Under the pieces are notes generated by a model. That model did no database searches, had not been told where the DNA came from, and saw only the letters and a list, made by a program, of their open reading frames with translations. A stretch of DNA of 14,751 bases, taken from Oscillospiraceae bacterium. Its GTDB lineage: Bacteria; Bacillota; Clostridia; Oscillospirales; Acutalibacteraceae. A program made the translations under genes and the position numbers. Numbering within the stretch: the stretch's first letter is position 1; each line of letters starts with the position of its first letter. Below, piece by piece: positions 1 to 7,250 of the stretch. The DNA lies in contig CACWJV010000106.1 in NCBI GenBank assembly GCA_902761265.1, positions 1 through 14,751 of the forward strand, written 5' to 3'.

Positions 1-58
1 AGCAAAACACTTCCCTCTCTGGGCGCGGAAACCGGGTACTCTTTTCAGTCAACGCCTT
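1..58 (-). promoter_or_regulatory. 5' part of a probable T-box leader (cut by window edge)
   Basis: Read on the minus strand, this stretch carries AGAGTAC (36-42), then after a short GC-rich spacer CAGAGAGGGAAG (9-20 region), ending in TGTTTTGCT at the edge. In T-box riboswitches the start of Stem I has an AGAGTA-type element followed by an AGAGAG loop and a GGGAAG-type arm that later pairs with CTTCCC. The order and spacing fit that pattern. The specifier loop, T-box sequence and antiterminator would lie outside the window, so the amino acid and the regulated gene cannot be read. It starts about 20 bases after the mgsA stop, with no clear terminator between and no convincing -35/-10 pair, so read-through from mgsA is possible. 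The call rests on pattern recognition of roughly 50 bases. Confidence 0.55.
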
Positions 59-75
59 TTGAATATAAACGATCC

Positions 76-480
76 TCAATCTTTCGGATACATGATATCG
101 CGCCAGTCAAGATCACCGCGTTCCAGCGCGTGGATCAGCGCTTCAGCGGTTGCGATGTTGGTTGCAACAGGCACGGAATGGACGTCGCAAAGGCGCAAAA
201 GGTTCGCCTCGTTCGGTTCGTTCGGTTTCGGATTCAAGGGATCGCGGAACATGAGCAGCAAGTCGATCTCATTGCACGCGATCCGCGCCGCAATCTGTTC
301 TTCACCGCCCTGGGTTCCGGCCATAAATTGTGTGATCTGCAGACCGGTTGCGTCACTGACCAGCTTGCCTGTTGTGCCGGTGGCACACAGATTATGTCCG
401 CTGAGCGTGCCGCAATAGGCGATGCAGAACTGGGTCATCAGTTCTTTTTTCGCGTCGTGCGCGATCAATGCGATGTTCAT
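76..480 (-). CDS. mgsA: Methylglyoxal synthase
   Basis: The 134-residue protein is predicted to convert dihydroxyacetone phosphate to methylglyoxal and phosphate in the cytoplasm, a bypass of lower glycolysis used under phosphate limitation. Family landmarks are visible: ALIAHD at 4-9, ATGTTG at 33-38 for phosphate binding, RDPLN at 79-83, and RLCDVHSVPVATN at 96-108. The protein ends soon after DWRDIMYPKD and is a little shorter than the E. coli enzyme (about 150 residues). The position that is normally the catalytic Asp of a GGDQQ motif reads GGEEQ here (Glu60). A good sigma-A promoter lies just upstream, so it need not depend on the shape operon. In many Clostridia mgsA closes the mre-min-rodA cluster, and its place here matches that. 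Confidence 0.93.
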   Translation of the reverse strand: MNIALIAHDAKKELMTQFCIAYCGTLSGHNLCATGTTGKLVSDATGLQITQFMAGTQGGEEQIAARIACNEIDLLLMFRDPLNPKPNEPNEANLLRLCDVHSVPVATNIATAEALIHALERGDLDWRDIMYPKD

Positions 481-531
481 TTCCTCGTCATCTCCTTTAA
501 ATTCCGTTGAAGGGTTGAATCAGCTTACCCT

Positions 532-560
532 ATTATAACAGAGAATCTGCCCTTTGGCAA
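532..560 (-). promoter_or_regulatory. Sigma-A promoter of mgsA
   Basis: On the minus strand a TTGCCA -35 box (555-560) and a consensus TATAAT -10 box (532-537) are separated by exactly 17 bases. An AAAGGAG Shine-Dalgarno and a second GAGGAA lie just before the mgsA ATG. This gives mgsA its own transcript downstream of minD. Confidence 0.75.
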
Positions 561-598
561 GCATTTTGAGAAAAAAGAACAAAATTATGTCATTTTTT

Positions 599-622
599 TG
601 TAACAATTACGCATTTGTTACA
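599..622. repeat. Perfect 8-bp inverted repeat after minD
   Basis: TGTAACAA (599-606) and TTGTTACA (615-622) are perfect inverted arms around an 8-base centre. The palindrome lies 2 bases past the minD stop codon. On the minus strand it is followed by a run of A, not T, so it is not a classical intrinsic terminator for minD. The symmetric, AT-rich form could be a protein binding site or an mRNA 3'-end stem; function is unknown. Confidence 0.6.
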
Positions 623-624
623 TT

Positions 625-1344
625 TCAAACAAACCACAACGGCGCCTGTATGCCCTGGATGCGTTTTGCAAGACGGCGGAACGGCTCATAGGAGAGATTG
701 CGCGGCGCAAAGAGTTTGCCGCTCATACCGGCCCGGCGCAGGTTTTTATCTTCGGGAATGATGGCAATGAGCTGCACGCCGGTCTCGTCGATCACGTCGT
801 CGATATTCAAAAGCTTTTTGCGACGGATGTCGCGGTAAACGGCGCGGTTGATCACCAGCCGGCTGTTTCGCACGCCGAGCGATTCCATCTGTTCGGCAGC
901 ACGGCACGCGGCACGCACACACACAAGATCCGGCGTTGCCACCACCAGCGCCTTTTGCGCGGCGGCACAGGCCAAAGACAGTCCCCGGCCGATGCCGGCG
1001 GGCGCGTCGAACAGCAGAAAGTCATAGCCGGGTTCCACTTCGCGCACCAGACGTTTGACGTCGTCGTTCGTCAAAACGTCATAATCGGGCGGGCAGGTCA
1101 TAAACGCAAGACCGTCCGCTTCGAGCACAGCGTCGGCGACACCGCAGCGTCCTTTGGCTGCGTCGCCCCAGTCAAACACCACGTCCCCTGCCGCACCGAG
1201 CATCAGATCGATGCTGCGCAGATTGTCGAAATCCAGCAGCAGGACTTTTTTGCCGGCAGCGGCCAGCGCTTTGCCGAGCGCAACGCAAACCGTTGTTTTG
1301 CCGACGCCGCCCTTGCCGGACGCGATCACGATCCTTCTTGCCAT
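625..1344 (-). CDS. minD: MinD-like ParA/MinD-family ATPase
   Basis: The 239-residue P-loop ATPase belongs to the MinD/ParA family. It has the deviant Walker A GKGGVGKTT near residues 10-18, a Walker B-like LLFDAPAG (about 110-117) followed by GIGRGLSLA, and a late IIPEDKNLRRA segment, all typical of MinD. MinD normally cycles on the membrane and activates MinC to place the division septum. Two departures are visible. The usual DFDIGLRNLD signature reads DFDNLRSID, one residue shorter. The protein also stops at IQAPLWFV, without the final amphipathic KGFLKRLFGG-type helix used for membrane binding. It follows the penicillin-binding protein gene by 28 bases, with AAGGGGAG before the ATG. No minC or minE is present. 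It is either a divergent MinD or a specialised relative. Confidence 0.8.
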   Translation of the reverse strand: MARRIVIASGKGGVGKTTVCVALGKALAAAGKKVLLLDFDNLRSIDLMLGAAGDVVFDWGDAAKGRCGVADAVLEADGLAFMTCPPDYDVLTNDDVKRLVREVEPGYDFLLFDAPAGIGRGLSLACAAAQKALVVATPDLVCVRAACRAAEQMESLGVRNSRLVINRAVYRDIRRKKLLNIDDVIDETGVQLIAIIPEDKNLRRAGMSGKLFAPRNLSYEPFRRLAKRIQGIQAPLWFV

Positions 1345-1372
1345 CCGATAGCTCCCCTTTCGCCGGTTGTGT

Positions 1373-3400
1373 TTATCGCAGAAGTGTGCCTTCCTCCTGC
1401 GCTTCTTCGGGTGTGGTTTTGGTTGAAAAATAGTATTCCATGATTTTGGACGCCACCGGCGCGGTAGAACCGCCGGAGCCGGCGCCTTCGATCACAACGG
1501 CCACACAAATCTCCGGATCTTCATACGGCGCGAAGGTCATGATCAAACCGTTGTAGGTGTCCACATTATAGCCGTTGATGCGTTTGACTACCGTTGTTGT
1601 GCCGGTCTTAGCCGCCACATGGACCGGTACGTCGGTAAAGTCGGCATAGCTGCGCGTACCGACAAGCAGCATGCCGCGCCAGACCTGATCCCAGTTGTCG
1701 GCTTTGAAATTCGCCTGCGACAAAATCTCTCGCTGCGACTGATAGACCGTTTTGCTGAAATCGCTCGTCAAGACGGATTTGACGAGATGCGCCTTGTAGC
1801 GTGTGCCTTTGTTGGCGATGGTAGAAACATAGGCGCAAAGCTGGATCGGCGTGAAGGCGTTGTCGCCGTGGCCGATACCGGCCTGGATCGTAAGACCCGG
1901 CGTCCACAACTCACCTTTGGACGTGCGCAGCAAATAGGAGTCGACGGTGCCCTCCGCTTCGTTTAACTCCACACCCGTCTTTTCGCCGAGACCGAACATC
2001 GTGAAATACCGGTTCAGCTTTTCAATTCCGAGCAATCGCGCGGTCTCATAGAAAAAGATATTGCAGCTATTATACAGCGCATACACCACATTCAGACCGC
2101 CGTGAACACCGGTACAGCCGGGCTGATAATCGGAAAAATAGCGGTATTTACCGTAGCAGGTGATATAGGTGTCTTTGGTAATGACGCCTTCTTCGAGACC
2201 GGCCATCGCCACGCAGGGCTTGATGGTAGAGCCCGGCGCATAGGTGCTGCGCAGCGCACGGTTCCACAGCGGCTTTGCCGGGTCGGCGTTGAGCTTGCCC
2301 GCCTGTTTTTGGTAGGTTGTCAAATCAAACGTCGGATAGGATGCGGACGCGAGCACGTCGTTGGTGCGCGTATCCATCACGACCACCGCACCGGACGTCA
2401 CGTTGCGGGCCATTTGTTGTTCGAGGATCAGATCGCGCAGCGCATTTTGCGCTACTTTTTGCAGTCCCGCATCTATCGTCAAAACGACCGTATTCCCCTG
2501 GCGCGGCAACACGGTATAGGTTTCTGTGGTATTGCCGTCGGCGTCGGTGGTAATCATCTTTTCGCCGGGCGTGCCGCGCAAATAGGATTCCATCGTATAT
2601 TCGATCCCGTTTTTGCCGATCACGTCGTCGCGACTGTAGCCGAGATCCTTTTTTTCTTCATATTCATCCGGGCTGATGGCGCCGACGATACCGAGAATGT
2701 GCGGCGCGATCGTTCCGTCGATATAGTCGCGCTGGGCTTCGATCCGCACATCCACGCCGGGGTATTGATCGGACCGCTCTTTGAGCGATGCGACCAACTC
2801 TTCGCTGACGTCGTCGGCAAACGTGTAGCTTGTGGCAGCGTTGAAGCCGTCTTTATGCATCGAGTAGTAGACCGAAGCGATATCACGCGCATCACCGAGA
2901 TCGTAGTCGGCCAATTCATACCGATCGCTGAGCGCTTTGAAACAGTTGTCAACTGTGGCATACGGGTTCAGATGCAAAAACGCTTTGGATTTGAGATAGG
3001 ATACTTCGTTTTCCTTTCCGCCGACAAACCGGAGCGTGCCGTTTTGCGTGACACGGATGGGCAAATTGTCTTTCCATTTCTCGTTGTGGGCGCGGAACAG
3101 TTTGATGAGTGACAGCAAAATTTCGCTGCGCGCCTTTGGCTGTTTGCCGGACGGGAAACGCTGAAAGTCGATGATGACCGTGCGCACCTGCTTGTTGGCC
3201 ACAAGCAGTTCGCCGTTGCGGTCGCGGATCTCGCCGCGCATCGCTTCCACAGGTACTGTAACGGAAGAAACCGCCGTTTGTTTCGCCTCGCGGCTTTGGA
3301 TCGCCTGGATATAAAACATGCGTCCGAGGAACACCAAAAGCAACGCTGCGAAAACCAGCGTCACTGCGCGTCCTCTGCGCTGATTGCCGTTGCGTCTCAA
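1373..3400 (-). CDS. mrdA: Class B penicillin-binding protein 2 (transpeptidase)
   Basis: The 675-residue protein is the transpeptidase that cross-links peptidoglycan during cell elongation with the Mre proteins. One membrane anchor lies at about 11-31, then the RGEIRDRNG motif (55-63) of the class B N-terminal domain. The transpeptidase motifs are complete: S391-T-I-K394, S445-C-N447 and K598-T-G600. Length fits the PBP2 family. The start is a TTG at 3398-3400, preceded by an AAGGAAGGA Shine-Dalgarno about 6 bases away; no in-frame ATG is available upstream. It lies 33 bases after mreD and 28 before the minD-like gene, in one operon. The partner glycosyltransferase gene rodA is not in the window. 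Confidence 0.95.
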   Translation of the reverse strand: MRRNGNQRRGRAVTLVFAALLLVFLGRMFYIQAIQSREAKQTAVSSVTVPVEAMRGEIRDRNGELLVANKQVRTVIIDFQRFPSGKQPKARSEILLSLIKLFRAHNEKWKDNLPIRVTQNGTLRFVGGKENEVSYLKSKAFLHLNPYATVDNCFKALSDRYELADYDLGDARDIASVYYSMHKDGFNAATSYTFADDVSEELVASLKERSDQYPGVDVRIEAQRDYIDGTIAPHILGIVGAISPDEYEEKKDLGYSRDDVIGKNGIEYTMESYLRGTPGEKMITTDADGNTTETYTVLPRQGNTVVLTIDAGLQKVAQNALRDLILEQQMARNVTSGAVVVMDTRTNDVLASASYPTFDLTTYQKQAGKLNADPAKPLWNRALRSTYAPGSTIKPCVAMAGLEEGVITKDTYITCYGKYRYFSDYQPGCTGVHGGLNVVYALYNSCNIFFYETARLLGIEKLNRYFTMFGLGEKTGVELNEAEGTVDSYLLRTSKGELWTPGLTIQAGIGHGDNAFTPIQLCAYVSTIANKGTRYKAHLVKSVLTSDFSKTVYQSQREILSQANFKADNWDQVWRGMLLVGTRSYADFTDVPVHVAAKTGTTTVVKRINGYNVDTYNGLIMTFAPYEDPEICVAVVIEGAGSGGSTAPVASKIMEYYFSTKTTPEEAQEEGTLLR

Positions 3401-3433
3401 CGAAGATCCTTCCTTTCTGAAAAATGATGGTAT

Positions 3434-3961
3434 TTATGCGCTTTGGTCCAACCGGGTGCAGCCGCGGTGAACCAGCGCCGTCAGCCAGTAGACCGGCAGC
3501 GCGAAGATCAATGTGAACAGTGCGCTCGGCAGCGAAAACGAAAAGAGCTGATGCACCGCCGCCGGCTGGCCGGGCAGCAGCACAAAGCAAACCCATTGAA
3601 ACAGCGCGGTCAGCCCCAGCGCACCGCCGCACAGCAGCAGCGCCGCCCGGGCGTTGTTGCGTATCCAAAGCGCAACGAGCGTGCTGCACGAGAAGCCCAG
3701 GAGAAACAGCCACACGGCATACCAGCCGTCGGCACCGACCGAAGCACAGTCCCACAACACGCCGGCAAATGCACCGAACAGTCCGGCAGGCAGGCGTTTT
3801 TCATGCATCGAGACACAAACAACAACCGGCACCAACAGCCACGCATGGACAACACCGATGTGGAAAAAAGCGCCCTTTGTGTGTTGCAAAAGCGCACACA
3901 AAACCACGAGCAATCCGAAGATTCCCCGCCGCAGCAGTTTTTGTTTGTCGAATGTACGCAT
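3434..3961 (-). CDS. mreD: Rod shape-determining protein MreD
   Basis: The 175-residue, strongly hydrophobic protein has about five membrane segments and conserved MreD-like features such as AGVLWDCASVGADGWYA (around 66-82). MreD is the integral membrane partner of MreB and MreC in the elongasome. Sequence conservation in this family is low, so the call leans on topology, size and position directly between mreC (20-base gap) and the PBP2 gene. GGAG lies about 10 bases before the ATG. Confidence 0.9.
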   Translation of the reverse strand: MRTFDKQKLLRRGIFGLLVVLCALLQHTKGAFFHIGVVHAWLLVPVVVCVSMHEKRLPAGLFGAFAGVLWDCASVGADGWYAVWLFLLGFSCSTLVALWIRNNARAALLLCGGALGLTALFQWVCFVLLPGQPAAVHQLFSFSLPSALFTLIFALPVYWLTALVHRGCTRLDQSA

Positions 3962-3981
3962 AGCCTTCTCCGTTATTCAGT

Positions 3982-4827
3982 TTACTCCACGCCCTGTCCG
4001 CGGAAATCGGTGATGACAAAGACGTCTTCGAGTCCGCGCAAATCCACGCCGGGTTCCACAATGGCGTAGCTGGTCAGATCATATTCACTTTCGACTACCT
4101 GCGTGACCGTGCCGATGATCAGACCCTTCGGATAGATGCCGCCGATGCCGGACGTGATGATGATACCGCCCGGGGCGATCAGGGTTGTACGTTCGAGTCC
4201 CGCCATAATGCAGGCGCCGTTTTTACTTTGTTCGCTGTCGGTCGTAACGTAAGCAGTTTCGCGGGTCTTGCTTTCGATCGCGCTGACGTTGATCAGCGGA
4301 TTGAGGAGCGAAAGCACCACGGAATAGGTCGGGTTGACCTTTTTGACAATACCGACAAGATATCCGCCGCAGATCACCGGGTCGTTGACGGCAATATCGT
4401 CGTTGCTGCCCTTGTCGATCATGAGCGACGTAAACTGGTCTGCGGCGTCGGAACCGATGATATTGGCCGGCGCGAGCACATAGTCGCGGTTGGCCGCTTT
4501 GACGCCGAGCATTTCTTCATAAGATGTGATTTTATGTTTGATCTCGTCATAGTCCACAAGCTTCGCCTGATACTCCGCCACCTGTTGGCGCAGCGCTTCG
4601 TTTTCTACGCGGTAGGTGTTGGCCGACGCAAACGACGCGCCGAACGTATGCAGCTTTTCGCTGACAAAAGCCGTCGCCTTTTGCAGCGGGGTAAAGACCA
4701 CCGAAACGACTTTGGTTACGGGCGAAGTATCGTTTTGGGAAACGGCGGCAAACACAGCGCCGAACAGCAGCGCTGCCAGAATGACCGCAAAGACCTTGAC
4801 GGGCATACTTTTGAAAAACTGTCGCAT
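3982..4827 (-). CDS. mreC: Rod shape-determining protein MreC
   Basis: The 281-residue protein has a single N-terminal membrane segment (about 10-29), then a predicted coiled coil (about 70-108, with ENEALRQQVAEYQAKL) and a beta-rich extracellular domain containing the family's ICGGYLVGIVKKV and GIGGIYPKGLIIGTV segments. MreC sits outside the membrane, dimerises through the coiled coil and activates the elongation penicillin-binding protein. AAAGGGA precedes the ATG. The gene lies 24 bases after mreB and 20 before mreD. Confidence 0.95.
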   Translation of the reverse strand: MRQFFKSMPVKVFAVILAALLFGAVFAAVSQNDTSPVTKVVSVVFTPLQKATAFVSEKLHTFGASFASANTYRVENEALRQQVAEYQAKLVDYDEIKHKITSYEEMLGVKAANRDYVLAPANIIGSDAADQFTSLMIDKGSNDDIAVNDPVICGGYLVGIVKKVNPTYSVVLSLLNPLINVSAIESKTRETAYVTTDSEQSKNGACIMAGLERTTLIAPGGIIITSGIGGIYPKGLIIGTVTQVVESEYDLTSYAIVEPGVDLRGLEDVFVITDFRGQGVE

Positions 4828-4851
4828 AGCTATTGATCCCTTTCCGCGCCG

Positions 4852-5862
4852 TCAGACGCGTTTGCCGATCAGTTTGAGCATTTCGGATTCCAAATAGATT
4901 CCGGTACCGTCCGCCACACAGTCGAGCGGATTGTCGGCGATGTTGACCGGCATGCCCGTTTCGTCGGCGATCAGCTTGTCCAGTCCGCGCAGCAGCGCGC
5001 CGCCGCCGGTGAGCATGATGCCGTGGTCCATGATGTCGGCGGAAAGTTCGGGCGGCGTTTTTTCGAGCGTCGCCTTGACCGCTTCGAGGATTTGGTTCAC
5101 GGGATCGGCGAGCGCTTCGCGGATCTCTTCGCTGGTTACGGTGATATGCATCGGCAGACCGTCGACCAGGTTGCGGCCCTTGACTTCCATCTTGCCCTCG
5201 CCTTCATATTCACAGGCGGAGCCGATCTTGATCTTGATATCCTCGGCCGTCCGCTCGCCGATCAAAAGGTTGTACTTTTTCTTGACGAACTGCACGATGG
5301 CGTTGTCAAAGCTGTCGCCCGCCGCCCGGACAGAGCGCGAACAGACGATGTCGCCCAGCGAGATGACAGCCACCTCCGCCGTGCCGCCGCCGATGTCGAG
5401 CACCATGGAGCCAATCGCTTCGCTCACAGGCAGACCCGCGCCGATGGCGGCCGCCATCGGTTCTTCGATCAAACTGACGTAGCGCGCGCCGGCTTCGATG
5501 GCGACGTCGTGGACGTTGCGGCGTTCCACTTCCGTGACGCCGGACGGGATGCAGATGACGACGCGGGCTTTGGCAAAGAAGCTGCCGCCCATCGCCTTTT
5601 GCATAAACTTTTTGAGCATTTCCGTGGTGATATCAAAATCGGCGATCACGCCGTCGCGCAGCGGACGCATGGCGGTGATGGAGCCGGGCGTGCGGCCGAT
5701 CATCTCTTTGGCCTGGGTGCCGACGGCAACCACGCGCGCCGGTTTTTGGCCGACATGGATGGCGACCACGGAGGGTTCGCGGATCACGATCCCCTTGCCT
5801 TTGACAAACACAAGCGTGTTGGCCGTGCCGAGGTCAATGCCGATATCCTGTGAAAAAAGCAT
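4852..5862 (-). CDS. mreB: Actin-like rod shape-determining protein MreB
   Basis: The 336-residue actin homologue polymerises on the inner membrane face and guides side-wall synthesis. It begins with the phosphate 1 motif DIGIDLGTANTLV and has IEEPMAAAIGAGL, the phosphate 2 loop VLDIGGGTAEVAV, and the adenosine motif MLTGGGALLRGLD. The start at 5862 is chosen over an in-frame codon at 5901 because AAAGGAG lies 7 bases upstream of the 5862 ATG and the protein then begins with MLFSQDIGIDLG, as in other MreB proteins. It is the first gene of the operon, with a promoter at 5930-5958. Confidence 0.97.
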   Translation of the reverse strand: MLFSQDIGIDLGTANTLVFVKGKGIVIREPSVVAIHVGQKPARVVAVGTQAKEMIGRTPGSITAMRPLRDGVIADFDITTEMLKKFMQKAMGGSFFAKARVVICIPSGVTEVERRNVHDVAIEAGARYVSLIEEPMAAAIGAGLPVSEAIGSMVLDIGGGTAEVAVISLGDIVCSRSVRAAGDSFDNAIVQFVKKKYNLLIGERTAEDIKIKIGSACEYEGEGKMEVKGRNLVDGLPMHITVTSEEIREALADPVNQILEAVKATLEKTPPELSADIMDHGIMLTGGGALLRGLDKLIADETGMPVNIADNPLDCVADGTGIYLESEMLKLIGKRV

Positions 5863-5929
5863 AAGCGTTCTCCTTTTATGAAATCCTTTGTGGAAGGTCA
5901 TAGTATCGCATGATAAGTATGGATATTAT

Positions 5930-5958
5930 ATTATAGCCCAAATTGATCAGAATCTCAA
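5930..5958 (-). promoter_or_regulatory. Sigma-A promoter of the mreBCD-mrdA-minD operon
   Basis: On the minus strand TTGAGA (5953-5958) and TATAAT (5930-5935) are 17 bases apart. A second TATAAT-like box overlaps just downstream. The leader to the mreB ATG is about 65 bases and shows no clear riboswitch or hairpin. The heptamer array at 5982 starts 23 bases upstream of the -35 box. Confidence 0.75.
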
Positions 5959-5981
5959 TAGGTTTGGAAAATATTTTGATA

Positions 5982-6135
5982 AAGGGGCAAGGGACAAGGG
6001 GCTAGGGACTAGGGACAAGGCGAGCCACAAGCAAAGCGGGCGGCCGGTGGCCGCCCTTGCGTTTATAGGAATCATGCAGATATCCCCGATTGTCCGCCGA
6101 CCGCAGTGCCCTCGGCCCTATACCCTTGGTCCTAA
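5982..6135. repeat. Heptamer inverted-arm element, copy 1
   Basis: The left arm (5982-6020) is five tandem 7-mers plus a partial sixth: AAGGGGC, AAGGGAC, AAGGGGC, TAGGGAC, TAGGGAC, AAGG. The right arm (6108-6135) is four 7-mers in opposite orientation: GCCCTCG, GCCCTAT, ACCCTTG, GTCCTAA. The arms can pair imperfectly (about 70% by eye in the best register). The core between them contains a strong GC hairpin at 6038-6056. The right arm runs into the TAG stop codon (6132-6134) of the DUF6273 gene. The same architecture recurs at 12737-12940. No open reading frame or transposase is present. Confidence 0.8.
6021..6056 (-). terminator. Possible terminator after the SPFH/DUF6273 module
   Basis: GGGCGGCC (6038-6045) and GGCCGCCC (6049-6056) form a perfect 8-bp stem with a 3-base loop. 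Flanking GCAA and TTGC can extend it past a bulge. On the minus strand the stem is followed by GCTTTGCTTG, only moderately T-rich. It is about 75 bases past the DUF6273 stop codon, inside the core of the heptamer element. Function as a terminator is plausible but not certain. Confidence 0.45.
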
Positions 6136-7241
6136 AACGAGACCCACATTGCCGGCCGCACTGCCGTGCCCGTGTCCTCCACGGGTTCGCCGACGATACT
6201 CGTCAGCGCGCCGATCGCCATCACGCGGCCGGGCGCACTGCCCGGGGTGCGCGTCCACCATTTCGAGCTCAGGCGGTAGTCGGACGTGTCTTTGGTCGAC
6301 GCCCACGCTGTGGCTTTGCAATAGGCGGATTCCGCAAGAGAAAAATAGGTGCGCACCTCGCTGCGGCTCAAAACGAACAGTTTGTCTTTGGTCGCGTCGC
6401 CCGGGTCGGCGCCGAAAGCCGGGTTTTTATCGGGCAAAACGGTCGTTTTGGCAATCTTTGCGCGTTCCGCTTTGGCAAACGCTTCGGCCGCGAAATCGCC
6501 GTTGAGCCATGTACGCAGACTGCTGGACTGCCAGGTGACGTCGCCGCCGTTGCCGAAGGGACGAAAATCGAGCGCATACTTACTTACAAGCAGCGCTTTG
6601 TCGTCGGCTTTGTCGAGCACGATCCAATAGATGTCCTCTTTGCCGTCGGCGGCTTTGTTGTCCTGTTCGTACATGCCGAAGGTCACTTCGTCTTTGACAC
6701 CGGCGTTGGCAATCGCCTGCAGTTGCGCTTTGAGCCGGATCTCCTGCCGCTTGTCGGCGCTGTCTTTATAGTTTCGCAACAGCGCCAGCGTGCGGTAGGC
6801 CGACGCGTAGTCGCCGCCCTCGATCGCGGTCATCGCCTTTCGATAAAAGCTGTGCGGCAAGATCACCGTGACAGTCAAAGTGCCGACCACCAGCAGCACG
6901 AGCAGCACGAGTGCCTCCATTTTCAGTCGCTTGCGGCGGCGCTGCTTTTTTTCGGCTTTACGCAGTGCAGCGGCCGCGGCCGCCTGTTGCGCGGCAAACG
7001 CGGCCTGTGCGCCGCGGTCTTCAAACGGCTTTTGGCCTCCCGGCGGCGTCTGCGGTTGCTGTTGCGGCTGCGGCGCAGCAGGTTTCGGTTCGGGCTGTTT
7101 CGGTTCGGGCTGCGGCTTCTGCGGTTCCGCGGGCGGTTCACCTACGGTTTGTTTTGTGCCGCAATATTCGCACACGCCGATGTTGCTGCCCTCCGGCACG
7201 TCGAGGTCGCCGCCGCAGATTTTACATTGATAAATGGCCAT
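6132..7241 (-). CDS. Zinc-ribbon, single-TM, DUF6273 domain protein (YdjG-like position)
   Basis: The 369-residue protein has, in order: a zinc ribbon (Cys6, Cys9, Cys24, Cys27), a Pro/Gln/Glu-rich linker (about 34-70), an Ala/Lys/Arg-rich stretch (about 77-107), one membrane segment (about 109-128), a short helical repeat-like region (about 130-175) and a C-terminal DUF6273-type domain (about 185-369) with WIVLDK, SSSLRTWLNGDF, WWTRTPG and RPAMWV. The last set resembles formylglycine-generating/lectin-like folds often found on cell surfaces. The positive side before the TM suggests the zinc ribbon is cytoplasmic and DUF6273 outside; this is inference. AAGGGG precedes the ATG and overlaps the stop of the upstream membrane-protein gene, so the two are co-transcribed. 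Domain order (zinc ribbon, linker, TM, outer domain) recalls B. subtilis YdjG. The biochemical role is unknown. Confidence 0.85.
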   Translation of the reverse strand: MAIYQCKICGGDLDVPEGSNIGVCEYCGTKQTVGEPPAEPQKPQPEPKQPEPKPAAPQPQQQPQTPPGGQKPFEDRGAQAAFAAQQAAAAAALRKAEKKQRRRKRLKMEALVLLVLLVVGTLTVTVILPHSFYRKAMTAIEGGDYASAYRTLALLRNYKDSADKRQEIRLKAQLQAIANAGVKDEVTFGMYEQDNKAADGKEDIYWIVLDKADDKALLVSKYALDFRPFGNGGDVTWQSSSLRTWLNGDFAAEAFAKAERAKIAKTTVLPDKNPAFGADPGDATKDKLFVLSRSEVRTYFSLAESAYCKATAWASTKDTSDYRLSSKWWTRTPGSAPGRVMAIGALTSIVGEPVEDTGTAVRPAMWVSF

Positions 7242-7250
7242 ACTGTCCCC

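Noticed and set aside
599..622. Intrinsic terminator of minD
   Set aside because: On the minus strand the stem is weak (AT-rich) and followed by A, not T; kept only as a palindrome.
2102..3112. 336-codon plus-strand frame opposite mrdA
   Set aside because: The minus strand carries complete penicillin-binding protein motifs; the opposite frame has none and no start signals.
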